The notes under the pieces: generated by a model
What the model was told of the DNA's origin: nothing
What the model saw: the letters and a program-made list of their open reading frames with translations, nothing else
Database searches by the model: none
Translations under genes and position numbers: made by a program
Part shown: positions 1 to 7,663 of the stretch, one piece after another
How the letters are laid out: every line of letters begins with the position of its first letter
Numbering within the stretch: the stretch's first letter is position 1
Source of the DNA: Bacteroidota bacterium
GTDB taxonomy: Bacteria; Bacteroidota; Bacteroidia; Bacteroidales; JAAUTT01
Direction of reading: 5' to 3'
NCBI GenBank assembly: GCA_023429135.1
Contig: JAEYWD010000022.1
Location: forward strand, 1 to 22,894
Length of the DNA stretch: 22,894 nucleotides

Positions 1-47
1 TAAAGCCATTATTTTCGCATCGCTTTTGTAAATAACAAGAGAAACAC

Positions 48-121
48 TCCTCCTTAGCTCAGTCGGTTAGAGCATCTGACTGTTAATCAGAGGGTCCCAG
101 GTTCAAGTCCTGGAGGGGGAG
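48..121 (+). tRNA. tRNA-Asn (anticodon GTT)
   Basis: A complete cloverleaf can be drawn. The 7-bp acceptor stem TCCTCCT pairs with AGGGGGA (one G-U), the D arm is GCTC/GAGC, the anticodon stem is TCTGA/TCAGA with loop CTGTTAA, and the T arm is CCAGG/CCTGG with loop TTCAAGT. The discriminator base is G121. The anticodon GTT reads asparagine codons. The bases after the discriminator are CAA, so CCA is not encoded. A terminator follows within 10 bases, so this is probably a single-gene transcription unit or the end of one. Confidence 0.97.
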
Positions 122-128
122 CAAGAAT

Positions 129-155
129 AGGAGATCAAATTGATCTCCTTTTTTC
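129..155 (+). terminator. Rho-independent terminator of the tRNA-Asn gene
   Basis: AGGAGATCA pairs perfectly with its complement TGATCTCCT around a very short loop, and the stem runs directly into a tract of seven T. It lies just after the tRNA 3' end. Confidence 0.85.
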
Positions 156-509
156 TTTATACCTCTTCAGTTTCTTGGAATCAGGTGGAAAATTAGAGGT
201 TGATTCAAGAGGTCTCCACTGCGCGGCTGTTAAGCTGCAGGGCAACGAACCTATTTGTAGATATTAAGCTATGAAATCATCTTTAGCCGCATCGCGGTGA
301 TCTATATCTCAACTGAATTTCTGACTAATCACCTTTAGATTAATCCAACTTTTATCCTAAAACTGGTTTAGCTGAAACGTTCTCACAACCACAATTTTTA
401 AACCGCCTGGCTTTTGGATATTGACATTTTATGATTAACTATATACAAAATTTAGTATTAACAACTTACTTAATCGTATGATTAGATAACTATTAAACTA
501 CACATCCCT
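156..509. other. Gene-free stretch between tRNA-Asn and the beta-helix gene
   Basis: No open frame with coding character was found. The first half has a GC-richer patch around 206-245, the rest is AT-rich. A TTGACA at 421-426 with TATACA at 442-447 resembles a sigma-70 promoter, but the spacer is only 15 bases and this is not the promoter grammar of the phylum, so it is not called. No RNA structure of note. Confidence 0.5.
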
Positions 510-2183
510 ATGAAGCAATTAACTTTATTTTTCTTCCTCTTGCTTGTTGCTGTCGGTTTGGTAACAGGACAAACCAAAAGTCAATCCGAAAAAGTGGTGA
601 TAACAACCGAAAAGAGCAAAACACAGGTAATAACAAATGATAATGGCGATTTACTTATAAATATTTCCCCGAAAGATCTCAAAAAATTTAAAGCAAAAGG
701 GTTTATCAGATATAGTGATCTTGGAGCAAAAGGTGATGGTAAAACTGATGATATATACGCTATCGCAGCAACCCATGCATTTGCCAATCAGTATGGTCTT
801 CCTGTCAAAGCTGACGACAAAGCCACCTATTACATCAGCGGTAAGAACCAAACAGCAACCATCCTCACTAATACCGATTTTGGCAAGGCAACCTTTATCA
901 TCGACGATACCAACGTTCAGAACCGAAATGCTAATGTCTTCATGGTAAGTTCCAGTCTTCAGCCGTTCAAACCGGAGGGCATTTCCTCCCTCCGGAGAAA
1001 CCAGGATAAAATAGATATTTCGCTGCCCGTATCCTGTCTTGTCACAGTCACCAATTCCAATGTAAAAAGATATATCAGATTTGGAGCAAACCAGAATAAT
1101 GGTTCCTCGCAGACTGATATTTTTATTGTGGATAAAAATGGCAAAGTGGATATGAACGCTCCGATTATCTGGGACTTTGATCAGATTACAGACATCAACG
1201 CTTTACCGATTGATGAATCTACAATAACAATCACCGGAGGACGTTTTACAACTATGGCTAATAATGCAGAATCGAAATACACTTATTATAGCCGTGGTAT
1301 TGCCATCAGGCGCTCCAATGTTGTTGTAGACGGAATTGAGCACCGGATTACCGGAGAAGGAGATCAGGGTGCTCCCTACGGCGGCTTCTTAAATATTGGC
1401 GATTGTGCCAATGTTACAGTCAGGAACACCCTCCTTACAGGACACAAAGTTTATCAAACCATTGGCTCGGCTGGTGTCCCCGTATCGATGGGTACTTATG
1501 ATATATCAGTCGGGAGGGCCCTGAACGTGACATTTTTGAACTGCAAGCAGACCAACGATATTAAGGATAACCGATATTGGGGCATTTTGGGCTCGAATTT
1601 TTGCAAAAACCTGATTTACGATAACTGCACCTTTTCCAGGTTCGATGCTCACATGGGTGTAGCCAATGCCACCATCAGAAACTCTACTCTTGGGCATCAG
1701 GGAATTAATGCCATCGGCAGCGGAACCTTTATAGTAGAAAACTCAACCATTTATGGCGGAAATCTTATCAATCTTCGTTCTGATTATGGAAGTACTTGGC
1801 AGGGCGAATTTATTATACGCAACTGCATTTTTGTGCCCTCAGGTGGCAAAACAGCCAAAGGAAGCCTTATTGGCGGATCCAATTCAGGTCAACACGATTT
1901 TGGTTACACCTGCTATATGCCCGAACGTATCACCATCGAAAACCTCCGGATAGACGATACCAATCACCCGGCAGATTATAATGGCCCGGCCATTTTTGCA
2001 AATTTCAATCCAAAAATGACGGATGAATCTTATGTGGAGAAGTTCCCTTATGTCAGAACAAGTGAAGTTATTCTCAAAAACGTAACCACAGCCAGTGGCA
2101 AAAACCTACGAATAAGTGATAACAATTTTATGTTTAAGGACGTGAAGGTAATTTCGGATAAAGGGAACTTTACAAATCGATAG
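510..2183 (+). CDS. Secreted right-handed parallel beta-helix protein, pectate-lyase/polygalacturonase superfamily
   Basis: The protein has 557 aa. Residues 1-20 form a Sec signal peptide with a strongly hydrophobic core and a likely cut near TGQ, so it is exported to the periplasm or beyond. Residues 66-81 contain YSDLGAKGDGKTDD, the opening motif of the Pectate_lyase_3 (polysaccharide-processing beta-helix) fold. The rest is rich in short NxT/IxN strand patterns such as VTVRNTLL, LIYDNCTF, ATIRNSTL and FIVENSTI, as expected of successive beta-helix coils. No catalytic Asp/His constellation of GH28 can be assigned with certainty, so the substrate is unknown. A Gfo/Idh/MocA oxidoreductase follows 101 bp downstream, which suggests joint work on a carbohydrate. 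It could also be a structural or adhesin beta-helix rather than an enzyme. Confidence 0.85.
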   Translation: MKQLTLFFFLLLVAVGLVTGQTKSQSEKVVITTEKSKTQVITNDNGDLLINISPKDLKKFKAKGFIRYSDLGAKGDGKTDDIYAIAATHAFANQYGLPVKADDKATYYISGKNQTATILTNTDFGKATFIIDDTNVQNRNANVFMVSSSLQPFKPEGISSLRRNQDKIDISLPVSCLVTVTNSNVKRYIRFGANQNNGSSQTDIFIVDKNGKVDMNAPIIWDFDQITDINALPIDESTITITGGRFTTMANNAESKYTYYSRGIAIRRSNVVVDGIEHRITGEGDQGAPYGGFLNIGDCANVTVRNTLLTGHKVYQTIGSAGVPVSMGTYDISVGRALNVTFLNCKQTNDIKDNRYWGILGSNFCKNLIYDNCTFSRFDAHMGVANATIRNSTLGHQGINAIGSGTFIVENSTIYGGNLINLRSDYGSTWQGEFIIRNCIFVPSGGKTAKGSLIGGSNSGQHDFGYTCYMPERITIENLRIDDTNHPADYNGPAIFANFNPKMTDESYVEKFPYVRTSEVILKNVTTASGKNLRISDNNFMFKDVKVISDKGNFTNR

Positions 2184-2212
2184 ATGAGTTCCTGGAATAC
2201 CAAAGAAAATAC

Positions 2213-2240
2213 AGAAGAACAGGTAAATAGTTCTTCTTTT
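2213..2240 (+). terminator. Possible weak terminator or attenuator between the beta-helix and Gfo/Idh/MocA genes
   Basis: AGAAGAAC pairs with GTTCTTCT (8 bp, 9-base loop) and is followed by TTTTA. The stem is AT-rich and the T run short, so termination would be partial. It makes read-through between the two genes uncertain. Confidence 0.35.
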
Positions 2241-2284
2241 ATTCGTAAGTTAGATCTTTAAAAACATTTATTACCTTTAAGAAC

Positions 2285-3457
2285 ATGATGCACTCCAACC
2301 GTCGAAAATTTCTAAAGCAGTCTTTTGCCTCTGCTGCAGCAATGGCTGCTATTCCTATGCTACCGGGCGATGCATTTAACATGAATTTTAACAACACCTC
2401 AACAATCAAAGAGGTGATTATTAAACCCGAAAGCCGTCCGCAACCCAAAGAATCCATCCGATTCTCGGTTATAGGTCTGAACCATGGCCATATTTACGGA
2501 ATTGCCGATGCTATTATTGGTGGAGGCGGAGTGTTAGTTGCAGTGTATTCTAAAGAACCCGAATTGCTGCCAAACTTTACCAAAAAATACCCTAATGTTA
2601 AAGTGGCAAAAAGTGAGGAAGAAATCATAGAGGACAAATCCATTCAGCTTGTTGCCAGCGCATCCATACCCATCGACAGAGCTCCACTAGGTATAAGGGT
2701 GATGCAGTCAGGTAAAGACTATGTTACCGATAAGCCAGGTATTCTTACCCTGGAGCAATTTGAAAAAGTTAAAAAAGTGCAGAAAGAAACTAAGCGCATC
2801 TATTCGATTATGTATAGCGAACGCTTAGGAAATCCTGCCTCTGTTAAAGCCGGAGAGCTTATTAAAGAGGGAGCAATAGGCAAGGTAATTCAAACCATTG
2901 GGCTTGGTCCCCACAGGATGAATCCGTCGTCGCGTCCGCAATGGTTTTTCGATCCCCAAAAAGCCGGAGGAATCTTATGCGATATTGGTTCGCACCAATG
3001 CGATCAGTTCCTGTTTTATACCGGATCGAAGAAAGCAGAGGTGAACTTCTCCCAAATTGGCAACTTCAATACCAGGAATTATCCCGAATACCAGGATTTT
3101 GGCGATATGAGCGTACGCAGTCAACATGCCACCGGATATATACGAATCGACTGGTTTACACCCAATGGCCTGGGAACCTGGGGCGACGGCCGTACTTTTA
3201 TTTTAGGAACTGAAGGATATATTGAAATGCGTAAATATATAGACATAGCAGGCCGGAAAGGAGGTAACCATTTATTCCTGGTAAATCAAAAGGAAACCCT
3301 CTATTACGATTGCTCAAACGTTTATATGCCCTATGGAGAACAACTTGTTAACGACGTAATTAGCCGGACAGAAACTGCCATGACACAGGACCACTGCTTT
3401 CTGGCAACAGAATTAGCACTTACCGCTCAAAAGTTGGCGCATAAATTAAATGTATAG
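2285..3457 (+). CDS. Tat-exported Gfo/Idh/MocA family oxidoreductase
   Basis: This protein (390 aa) is a probable NAD(P)-dependent sugar or sugar-derivative oxidoreductase. The N-terminus has a twin-arginine signal: NRRKFLKQS at residues 5-13, then an alanine-rich hydrophobic stretch, so it should cross the membrane folded, usually with its cofactor bound. From residue 57 a Rossmann strand reads IRFSVIGLNHGHIYG, in which the usual GxGxxG glycines are partly replaced by N/H. The family's EKP cofactor/catalytic motif appears as DKP in YVTDKPGIL. The C-terminal domain shows GGILCDIGSHQCDQF, the family's DxGxHxxD signature. A second ATG lies one codon downstream and cannot be excluded as the start. 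The substrate is unknown; the preceding beta-helix gene suggests polysaccharide breakdown. Confidence 0.87.
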   Translation: MMHSNRRKFLKQSFASAAAMAAIPMLPGDAFNMNFNNTSTIKEVIIKPESRPQPKESIRFSVIGLNHGHIYGIADAIIGGGGVLVAVYSKEPELLPNFTKKYPNVKVAKSEEEIIEDKSIQLVASASIPIDRAPLGIRVMQSGKDYVTDKPGILTLEQFEKVKKVQKETKRIYSIMYSERLGNPASVKAGELIKEGAIGKVIQTIGLGPHRMNPSSRPQWFFDPQKAGGILCDIGSHQCDQFLFYTGSKKAEVNFSQIGNFNTRNYPEYQDFGDMSVRSQHATGYIRIDWFTPNGLGTWGDGRTFILGTEGYIEMRKYIDIAGRKGGNHLFLVNQKETLYYDCSNVYMPYGEQLVNDVISRTETAMTQDHCFLATELALTAQKLAHKLNV

Positions 3458-3480
3458 TCTATGATATTTTGGATAAAAAC

Positions 3481-3518
3481 TAGCCCGGGTGCAGGTTATG
3501 TACACCGGGCTAATTTTT
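3481..3518 (+). terminator. Rho-independent terminator after the Gfo/Idh/MocA gene
   Basis: TAGCCCGG (3481-3488) pairs with CCGGGCTA (3505-3512), extendable inward by TG/CA past a bulged G, and is followed by ATTTTTATT. It sits 24 bases after the stop codon. Confidence 0.78.
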
Positions 3519-3606
3519 ATTACATTTCTATGAGGCAAGCTACAAAGTCACAACTAACTTATCCAGGCAGGAAGTCAAGTGTTCTGTCATATATTTCCTA
3601 AAATCA

Positions 3607-3637
3607 TTGACTTCTGCTTTTCGATTCCTTAACTTTA
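3607..3637 (+). promoter_or_regulatory. Bacteroidota-type promoter of the aldo/keto reductase gene
   Basis: A TTG at 3607-3609 (-33 element) is followed after 20 bases by TAACTTTA at 3630-3637, a 7/8 match to the TAnnTTTG -7 element of this phylum. Transcription would begin near 3643-3646. This places the ATG at 3673 inside the transcript and the upstream in-frame TTG at 3607 outside it, supporting the start chosen for the next gene. Confidence 0.5.
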
Positions 3638-3672
3638 TTTCTACTGATTTTCAAAACCTAACACGAACACTC

Positions 3673-4995
3673 ATGCAACCAAATGAATTAAACAGAAGAG
3701 ATTTTATTACAAAATCTTCAATTGGACTTGTTGGAGCAAGTGCCGGTTTAGTTAGCAGAGAGGAACTAGTTGAAAAAGAAGAATCGGAAACTCCAGAAAT
3801 TAAAGAATTCAGGACTCTTGGACGGACAGGTTTCAAAGTATCGGATATTGGTTGCGGGCCAGCCGCAATGACTAACGAAAACCTTTTGAAAGCAGTTCTG
3901 GAGACAGGTGTGAACATAATTGAAACTGCCGAATTTTATGGAAATGGTAACAACGAATTATTAGTTGGCAGAGCAATTAAGGATCTCGACAGAAAGTCAT
4001 TGTTTATCAACACTAAACTAATAATTAAGAATGAGGATACAAAAGAAAATATTATAACGCGGGTTAGAAAATGTTTAGAAAGGTTGAACACAAGTTATCT
4101 GGACGGACTTATGCTTTGGAACCCGGAAAAAGTTGAAGAATTGAAAAACCCTGCTTTTCACGAGGCATTTCAATTTCTTAAGGCCGAAGGAAAAGCAAAG
4201 TATTGTGGTGTTTCTTGTCACGGATCGGAGTACCCTTCCAATGCAAAAGATAATATGGAGAAGATAATTACTGAAGCTATTGAGGATGGACGGTACGATG
4301 TGGCTTTATTTGTTTACAATTATGTTCAGCGCGACATGGGCGAGAATATATTAAAAGCTGCTGCAAAGAAAAATGTGGGTACAATACTGATGAAAACAGA
4401 TCCTTTTGGAAAGCGCTATCTCGATCTAATAGCACAGGTAAAAACACTAAACAGCGAAAATAAACCGGTGCCCGAGAAACTTAAAATCAGGTATGATGCA
4501 GTTCTCGAGAAGCAGAAAATTGGAGAAGAATTTCTGAAAAGCCGTCAACTCACCGAGATTTCTAAAACATCCGCATCGGTTAGATTTGTACTTGATAATC
4601 CTGCCGTAAGTTCTGTAATTATAACTTTTGGCAGCTTCGATGATATTAAAGAATACATAAGTCTGTCGGGAAGTAAGTTAACACCCGGTAATATTTCGGA
4701 CATTGAAACCTTAAAAAAATACTACAGCCATCTTTATTGCAGGCATGCCTGTGGTATTTGCCAAATTAATTGTCCCTACGATGTTCCAGTAAATACAATC
4801 ATGAGGTACAATCGATATTTCACTTCCAACAGACAAAAAGAAGCTATCCAGAAATACTATAAACTGGATGGAAGTAAAGCCGAAAAATGTTTAGGATGCG
4901 CAGGATACTGTGAGTCCGCATGCCCCTATGGGGTATCCATTCATGCACTTATGACGGTAGCTTATAACAATCTCGAACTAACTATAAGCTGTTAA
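3673..4995 (+). CDS. Tat-exported aldo/keto reductase-fold protein with two C-terminal cysteine clusters (4Fe-4S type)
   Basis: The ATG at 3673 gives 440 aa; an upstream in-frame TTG would add 22 residues but lies before the likely transcription start. Residues 7-28 are a Tat signal (NRRDFITKS plus a hydrophobic glycine/alanine run). Residues 45-350 are an aldo/keto reductase TIM barrel with FRTLGRTGFKVSDIGCG. Two of the four usual catalytic residues can be seen: Tyr89 in EFYGNG and Lys115 in NTKL. The usual Asp of DTA is Glu84 (IIETAEFYG), and the usual His of HxPD is Trp149 (LMLWNPE). The C-terminus has C356, C360, C363, C367 and C406, C409, C413, C417, each followed by P: two ferredoxin-like clusters. 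It is probably a redox protein with flow between clusters and NAD(P)H, but its substrate is unknown. It overlaps the convergent glycosyltransferase gene by 14 bp. Confidence 0.87.
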   Translation: MQPNELNRRDFITKSSIGLVGASAGLVSREELVEKEESETPEIKEFRTLGRTGFKVSDIGCGPAAMTNENLLKAVLETGVNIIETAEFYGNGNNELLVGRAIKDLDRKSLFINTKLIIKNEDTKENIITRVRKCLERLNTSYLDGLMLWNPEKVEELKNPAFHEAFQFLKAEGKAKYCGVSCHGSEYPSNAKDNMEKIITEAIEDGRYDVALFVYNYVQRDMGENILKAAAKKNVGTILMKTDPFGKRYLDLIAQVKTLNSENKPVPEKLKIRYDAVLEKQKIGEEFLKSRQLTEISKTSASVRFVLDNPAVSSVIITFGSFDDIKEYISLSGSKLTPGNISDIETLKKYYSHLYCRHACGICQINCPYDVPVNTIMRYNRYFTSNRQKEAIQKYYKLDGSKAEKCLGCAGYCESACPYGVSIHALMTVAYNNLELTISC

Positions 4996-6121
4996 TATGA
5001 TCGGATAATAGTTTACCAGAAACTTTCCAGTTTAAACGTTGTGCATATTCATTGAATGACGAATGGCACAGCTCCTTATAGCGTTTCTGATCCAAGAAGA
5101 TCTCTTGTATATAGTCAGCATATACATCAGCACAATCTGTAAGTGAAAACTTTTTGCCATTGATATCGTCGCGGATTGCAGAAGGTATACCTCCTACATT
5201 TGTGCTTATTCCAGGAACACCAAAAGAATTCGCCTCAGCAAAAACAATTCCGAAAGCTTCTGCTTTTGATGGAACCAATAGAAAATGGCATTTATTATAT
5301 AAACTATTTAATTTTTCAGTTCCTTCCCTGGTGGATTTACTAATAAACCCATGATGTAGCACAAAGTAAGGCAATGGCTCAATTGGTATAGTGTCCAGAC
5401 CAGCAACGTGGAGTGTGGTTTTTATGCCACGCTCATTCAAGCTTCTGGCAACACTTACAGCCATATCGCCTCCCTTTCTCTTCCAATCAACCCCAATAAA
5501 AAGAAGATGCAATTCCTTTTTCTCTTTTGATCTTAAGATTGGCTCCAAATCCTTGAAACTTTTTTCTTCGGAAAGGTTAGCACCAAATGGTACAACCTTA
5601 ACTTTTTCTGGGTTAACTTTATAAAACTCAATAGCGCTTTGTGCAGCCCATTCAGAAGTGTAAATTGCCATTGAAGCAGTTTCGAGAGACCTTTTTTCAA
5701 GATAATTGCCATGTTTTATTGTTTCGGGTGAGAAATTAGAAAAACTATCGTAGAAATTCACCATTCCGGCAAAAGTGGCATCGGTATAAAAGACTTTAGG
5801 TTTATTGGTCTCAAGAAGGGAAATTGGCACAGACCCGGGAGAAAAAATAATATCACACTTCGGATCAATCCGTCTCAAGATTTCTTCTGAGTATTTCTCA
5901 ACTACTGATGGTTCCCTATCTATAATATGTACTTTCTTGCGAATCTTGTAAAAACGTCGCTTGGCTCTCAAAATAAGATCTGCTTTACACTCCAGATTAT
6001 CAATATAATCAAGTCTATTACCCTGATCGGTTAATGCTTTTGCAATGTAATAACTACACCCTGACCATTGATGAATGTCACATGAATCATAGATTGTGAC
6101 ATAAGAAATATTTTTATTCAT
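4951..6121. repeat. Copy 1 of a 1171-bp tandem duplication (aldo/keto reductase tail plus glycosyltransferase)
   Basis: This segment aligns with 6342-7512 at a constant offset of 1391 bases without net insertion or deletion. Homology starts at ATGACGGTAGC (4951) and stops at the glycosyltransferase start codon; flanking bases on both sides do not match. Identity is very high at the left (the last 14 codons of the aldo/keto reductase and the 3' end of the glycosyltransferase gene) and falls towards the right (5' half of the glycosyltransferase gene). Confidence 0.92.
4982..6121 (-). CDS. GT4-like glycosyltransferase, copy 1
   Basis: This is a 379-aa retaining glycosyltransferase of the GT-B fold. 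The C-terminal half has LLFIGVDWKRKGGDMAV (start of the donor-binding domain), then LHHGFIS, LVPSKAEAFGIVFAEANSFG with the E-x7-E signature of family GT4, and STNVGGIPSAI. The N-terminal half holds GCSYYIAKAL and FSPGSVPISLLE, typical of GT-B acceptor-side domains. There is no signal peptide or membrane segment, so it is cytosolic or membrane-peripheral. The donor (an NDP-sugar) and acceptor are unknown; surface glycan, glycolipid or protein glycosylation are all possible. Its stop lies inside the end of the convergent reductase gene. It is a close paralogue of the next glycosyltransferase: the final 50 or so residues are identical, the first 110 differ at dozens of positions. Confidence 0.9.
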   Translation of the reverse strand: MNKNISYVTIYDSCDIHQWSGCSYYIAKALTDQGNRLDYIDNLECKADLILRAKRRFYKIRKKVHIIDREPSVVEKYSEEILRRIDPKCDIIFSPGSVPISLLETNKPKVFYTDATFAGMVNFYDSFSNFSPETIKHGNYLEKRSLETASMAIYTSEWAAQSAIEFYKVNPEKVKVVPFGANLSEEKSFKDLEPILRSKEKKELHLLFIGVDWKRKGGDMAVSVARSLNERGIKTTLHVAGLDTIPIEPLPYFVLHHGFISKSTREGTEKLNSLYNKCHFLLVPSKAEAFGIVFAEANSFGVPGISTNVGGIPSAIRDDINGKKFSLTDCADVYADYIQEIFLDQKRYKELCHSSFNEYAQRLNWKVSGKLLSDHINSL

Positions 6122-6341
6122 CCCTTTTTAAAACGAAATTCAAAATTACAAAATGAATTTTATAAAGAATAATCATTTCATAAATAAATATTAGCACCGC
6201 TTTGATTTAAGCAATGGTTTAGAATATTGATAGAATCCTAAACATTACTTGTCAATTGAAAGGATCTAAACTAAATCAATTCCCTGATTTTACCAATTTA
6301 ATTAAGTTCTCAGTAAGTAGATAAAGTAAAATATTTTTCAT

Positions 6342-6386
6342 ATGACGGTAGCATACAACAATCTTGAACTAACTATAAGCTGTTAA
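6342..6386 (+). pseudogene. Stranded 3' tail of the aldo/keto reductase gene
   Basis: These 45 bases encode MTVAYNNLELTISC plus stop, identical in protein sequence to the last 14 codons of the reductase ending at 4995. The DNA differs at three third-codon positions (GCT/GCA, TAT/TAC, CTC/CTT), all silent. Upstream, 6122-6341 shows no reductase homology, only AT-rich DNA that I cannot assign. The fragment overlaps the 3' end of the second glycosyltransferase gene exactly as in copy 1. It is a remnant of a duplication, not an expressed gene. Confidence 0.88.
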
Positions 6387-7512
6387 TATGATCGGATAAT
6401 AGTTTACCAGAAACTTTCCAGTTTAAACGTTGTGCATATTCATTGAATGACGAATGGCACAGCTCTTTATAGCGTTTCTGATCCAGGAAAATCTCTTGTA
6501 TATAGTCAGCATATACATCAGCACTATCCGTAAGTGAAAACTTTTTGCCATTGATATCGTCGCGTATTGCAGAAGGTATGCCTCCTACATTTGTGCTTAT
6601 TGCAGGAACACCAAAAGAATTCGCCTCAGCAAAAACAATTCCGAAAGCTTCTGCTTTTGAAGGAACCAATAGAAAGTGGCATTTGTTATATAAACTATTT
6701 AATTGTTCAGTTCCTTCCCTGGTGGATTTACTAATAAACCCATGATGTAGCACAAAGTCAGGCAATGGCTCAATTGGTATGGTGTCCAGCCCAACAACGT
6801 GGAGTGTGGTTTGGATTCCACGCTCATTCAAGTTTTTGGCAACACTTACAGCCATATCGCCTCCCTTTCTCTTCCATTCAACGCCAATAAACAGAAGATG
6901 TAATTCCCTTTTCTCTTTTGATCTTAAGATTGGCTCCAAATCCTTGAAACTTTTTTCTTCGGAAAGGTTAGCACCAAATGGTACAACCTTAACTTTTCGG
7001 GGATCAATGTTATAAAATTCAATAGCGCTTTGTGCAGCCCATTCTGAGGTGTAAATTGCCATTGCAGCAGATTCAAGAGACCTTTTTTCAAGATAATGTC
7101 CGTGTCGTATTGTCTCGGATGATAAACTGGAAAAATTATCATAGAAATCCACCATTCCGGCAAAAGTAGCATCGGTATAAAAGACTTTAGGTTTATTTGT
7201 CTCAAGAAGTGAAATTGGAACAGACCCGGGAGAAAAAATAACATTGGACCTCGGACTTATTTGCTTTACAATTTGTTTCGTGAAATGTTCCACAACGGAA
7301 GGTTCCCGGTTTAAGATAAACTCTCGTCCATGAATTTTGTAATACCGTCGCTTAAGTTTTAAAATTCTGTTAGTTTTATATTTAAGGTTTCCGATATATT
7401 CCAGGTTATTCCCCTGTTCTGTCAACGATTTGGCAATAAAATAGCTACAACCCGACCATTTATGAATATCGGAAGGATCGTATACCGTAACATACGAAAT
7501 GTTCTTATCCAT
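6373..7512 (-). CDS. GT4-like glycosyltransferase, copy 2
   Basis: This is a second 379-aa GT-B glycosyltransferase, the paralogue of the gene ending at 4982. It keeps all visible donor-site motifs: LLFIGVEWKRKGGDMAV, LHHGFIS, AEAFGIVFAEANSFG (E-x7-E) and STNVGGIPSAI. The last roughly 200 residues differ at about ten positions, for example Tyr/Asp in LPYF/LPDF, Gly/Ala in VPGI/VPAI and Cys/Ser in TDCAD/TDSAD. The first 110 residues differ at dozens (RFYKIRKKVHI versus RYYKIHGREFI). In GT-B enzymes the C-terminal domain binds the nucleotide-sugar and the N-terminal domain mainly the acceptor, so the pair may share a donor and use different acceptors (inference). The frame is intact. It ends in front of copy 1 and probably has its own transcript. 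Confidence 0.9.
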   Translation of the reverse strand: MDKNISYVTVYDPSDIHKWSGCSYFIAKSLTEQGNNLEYIGNLKYKTNRILKLKRRYYKIHGREFILNREPSVVEHFTKQIVKQISPRSNVIFSPGSVPISLLETNKPKVFYTDATFAGMVDFYDNFSSLSSETIRHGHYLEKRSLESAAMAIYTSEWAAQSAIEFYNIDPRKVKVVPFGANLSEEKSFKDLEPILRSKEKRELHLLFIGVEWKRKGGDMAVSVAKNLNERGIQTTLHVVGLDTIPIEPLPDFVLHHGFISKSTREGTEQLNSLYNKCHFLLVPSKAEAFGIVFAEANSFGVPAISTNVGGIPSAIRDDINGKKFSLTDSADVYADYIQEIFLDQKRYKELCHSSFNEYAQRLNWKVSGKLLSDHINSL

Positions 7513-7603
7513 TTATTTTAATAGCTGGAAATTAATTTATAAAAATGAAACAAATGAATTGCGATTTTGAAAAATTTACAGGGGTATTTTTGTCAAAAAA
7601 TAT

Positions 7604-7644
7604 AAAAACAAAAAAGCCCTGGATCCAAAAGAAGGATCCAGGGC
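7604..7644 (-). terminator. Rho-independent terminator of asd
   Basis: On the minus strand GCCCTGGATCC and GGATCCAGGGC form a perfect 11-bp stem around a 7-base loop, followed by six T, a G and five more T. It begins 19 bases after the asd stop codon. The plus strand has no T run after the stem, so it serves asd only. Confidence 0.9.
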
Positions 7645-7663
7645 CCTAAAACTAATTATCAAT

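Larger units (their letters stand above)
6342..7512. repeat. Copy 2 of the 1171-bp tandem duplication
   Basis: Partner of 4951-6121 (same length, same internal layout). The copies are separated by 220 bp of AT-rich sequence without a recognisable gene. No insertion sequence, terminal inverted repeat or target duplication is visible at either edge, so unequal recombination is more likely than transposition. Confidence 0.92.

Noticed and set aside
421..447. TTGACA/TATACA pair as a promoter for the beta-helix gene
   Set aside because: The 15-base spacer is too short, and the phylum's primary sigma factor prefers TTG with TAnnTTTG.
156..509. Integrated element next to the tRNA-Asn gene (att site)
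   Set aside because: I found no repeat of the tRNA 3' end elsewhere in the window and no integrase gene.
3607..3672. In-frame TTG start 22 codons upstream for the aldo/keto reductase
   Set aside because: The TTG coincides with the -33 promoter element, and the Tat signal fits a start at 3673 with NRRDF six residues in.
6373..7512. The second glycosyltransferase considered as a decaying pseudogene
   Set aside because: The frame is intact over the same 379 codons and all visible donor-site motifs are retained, so it is probably functional.
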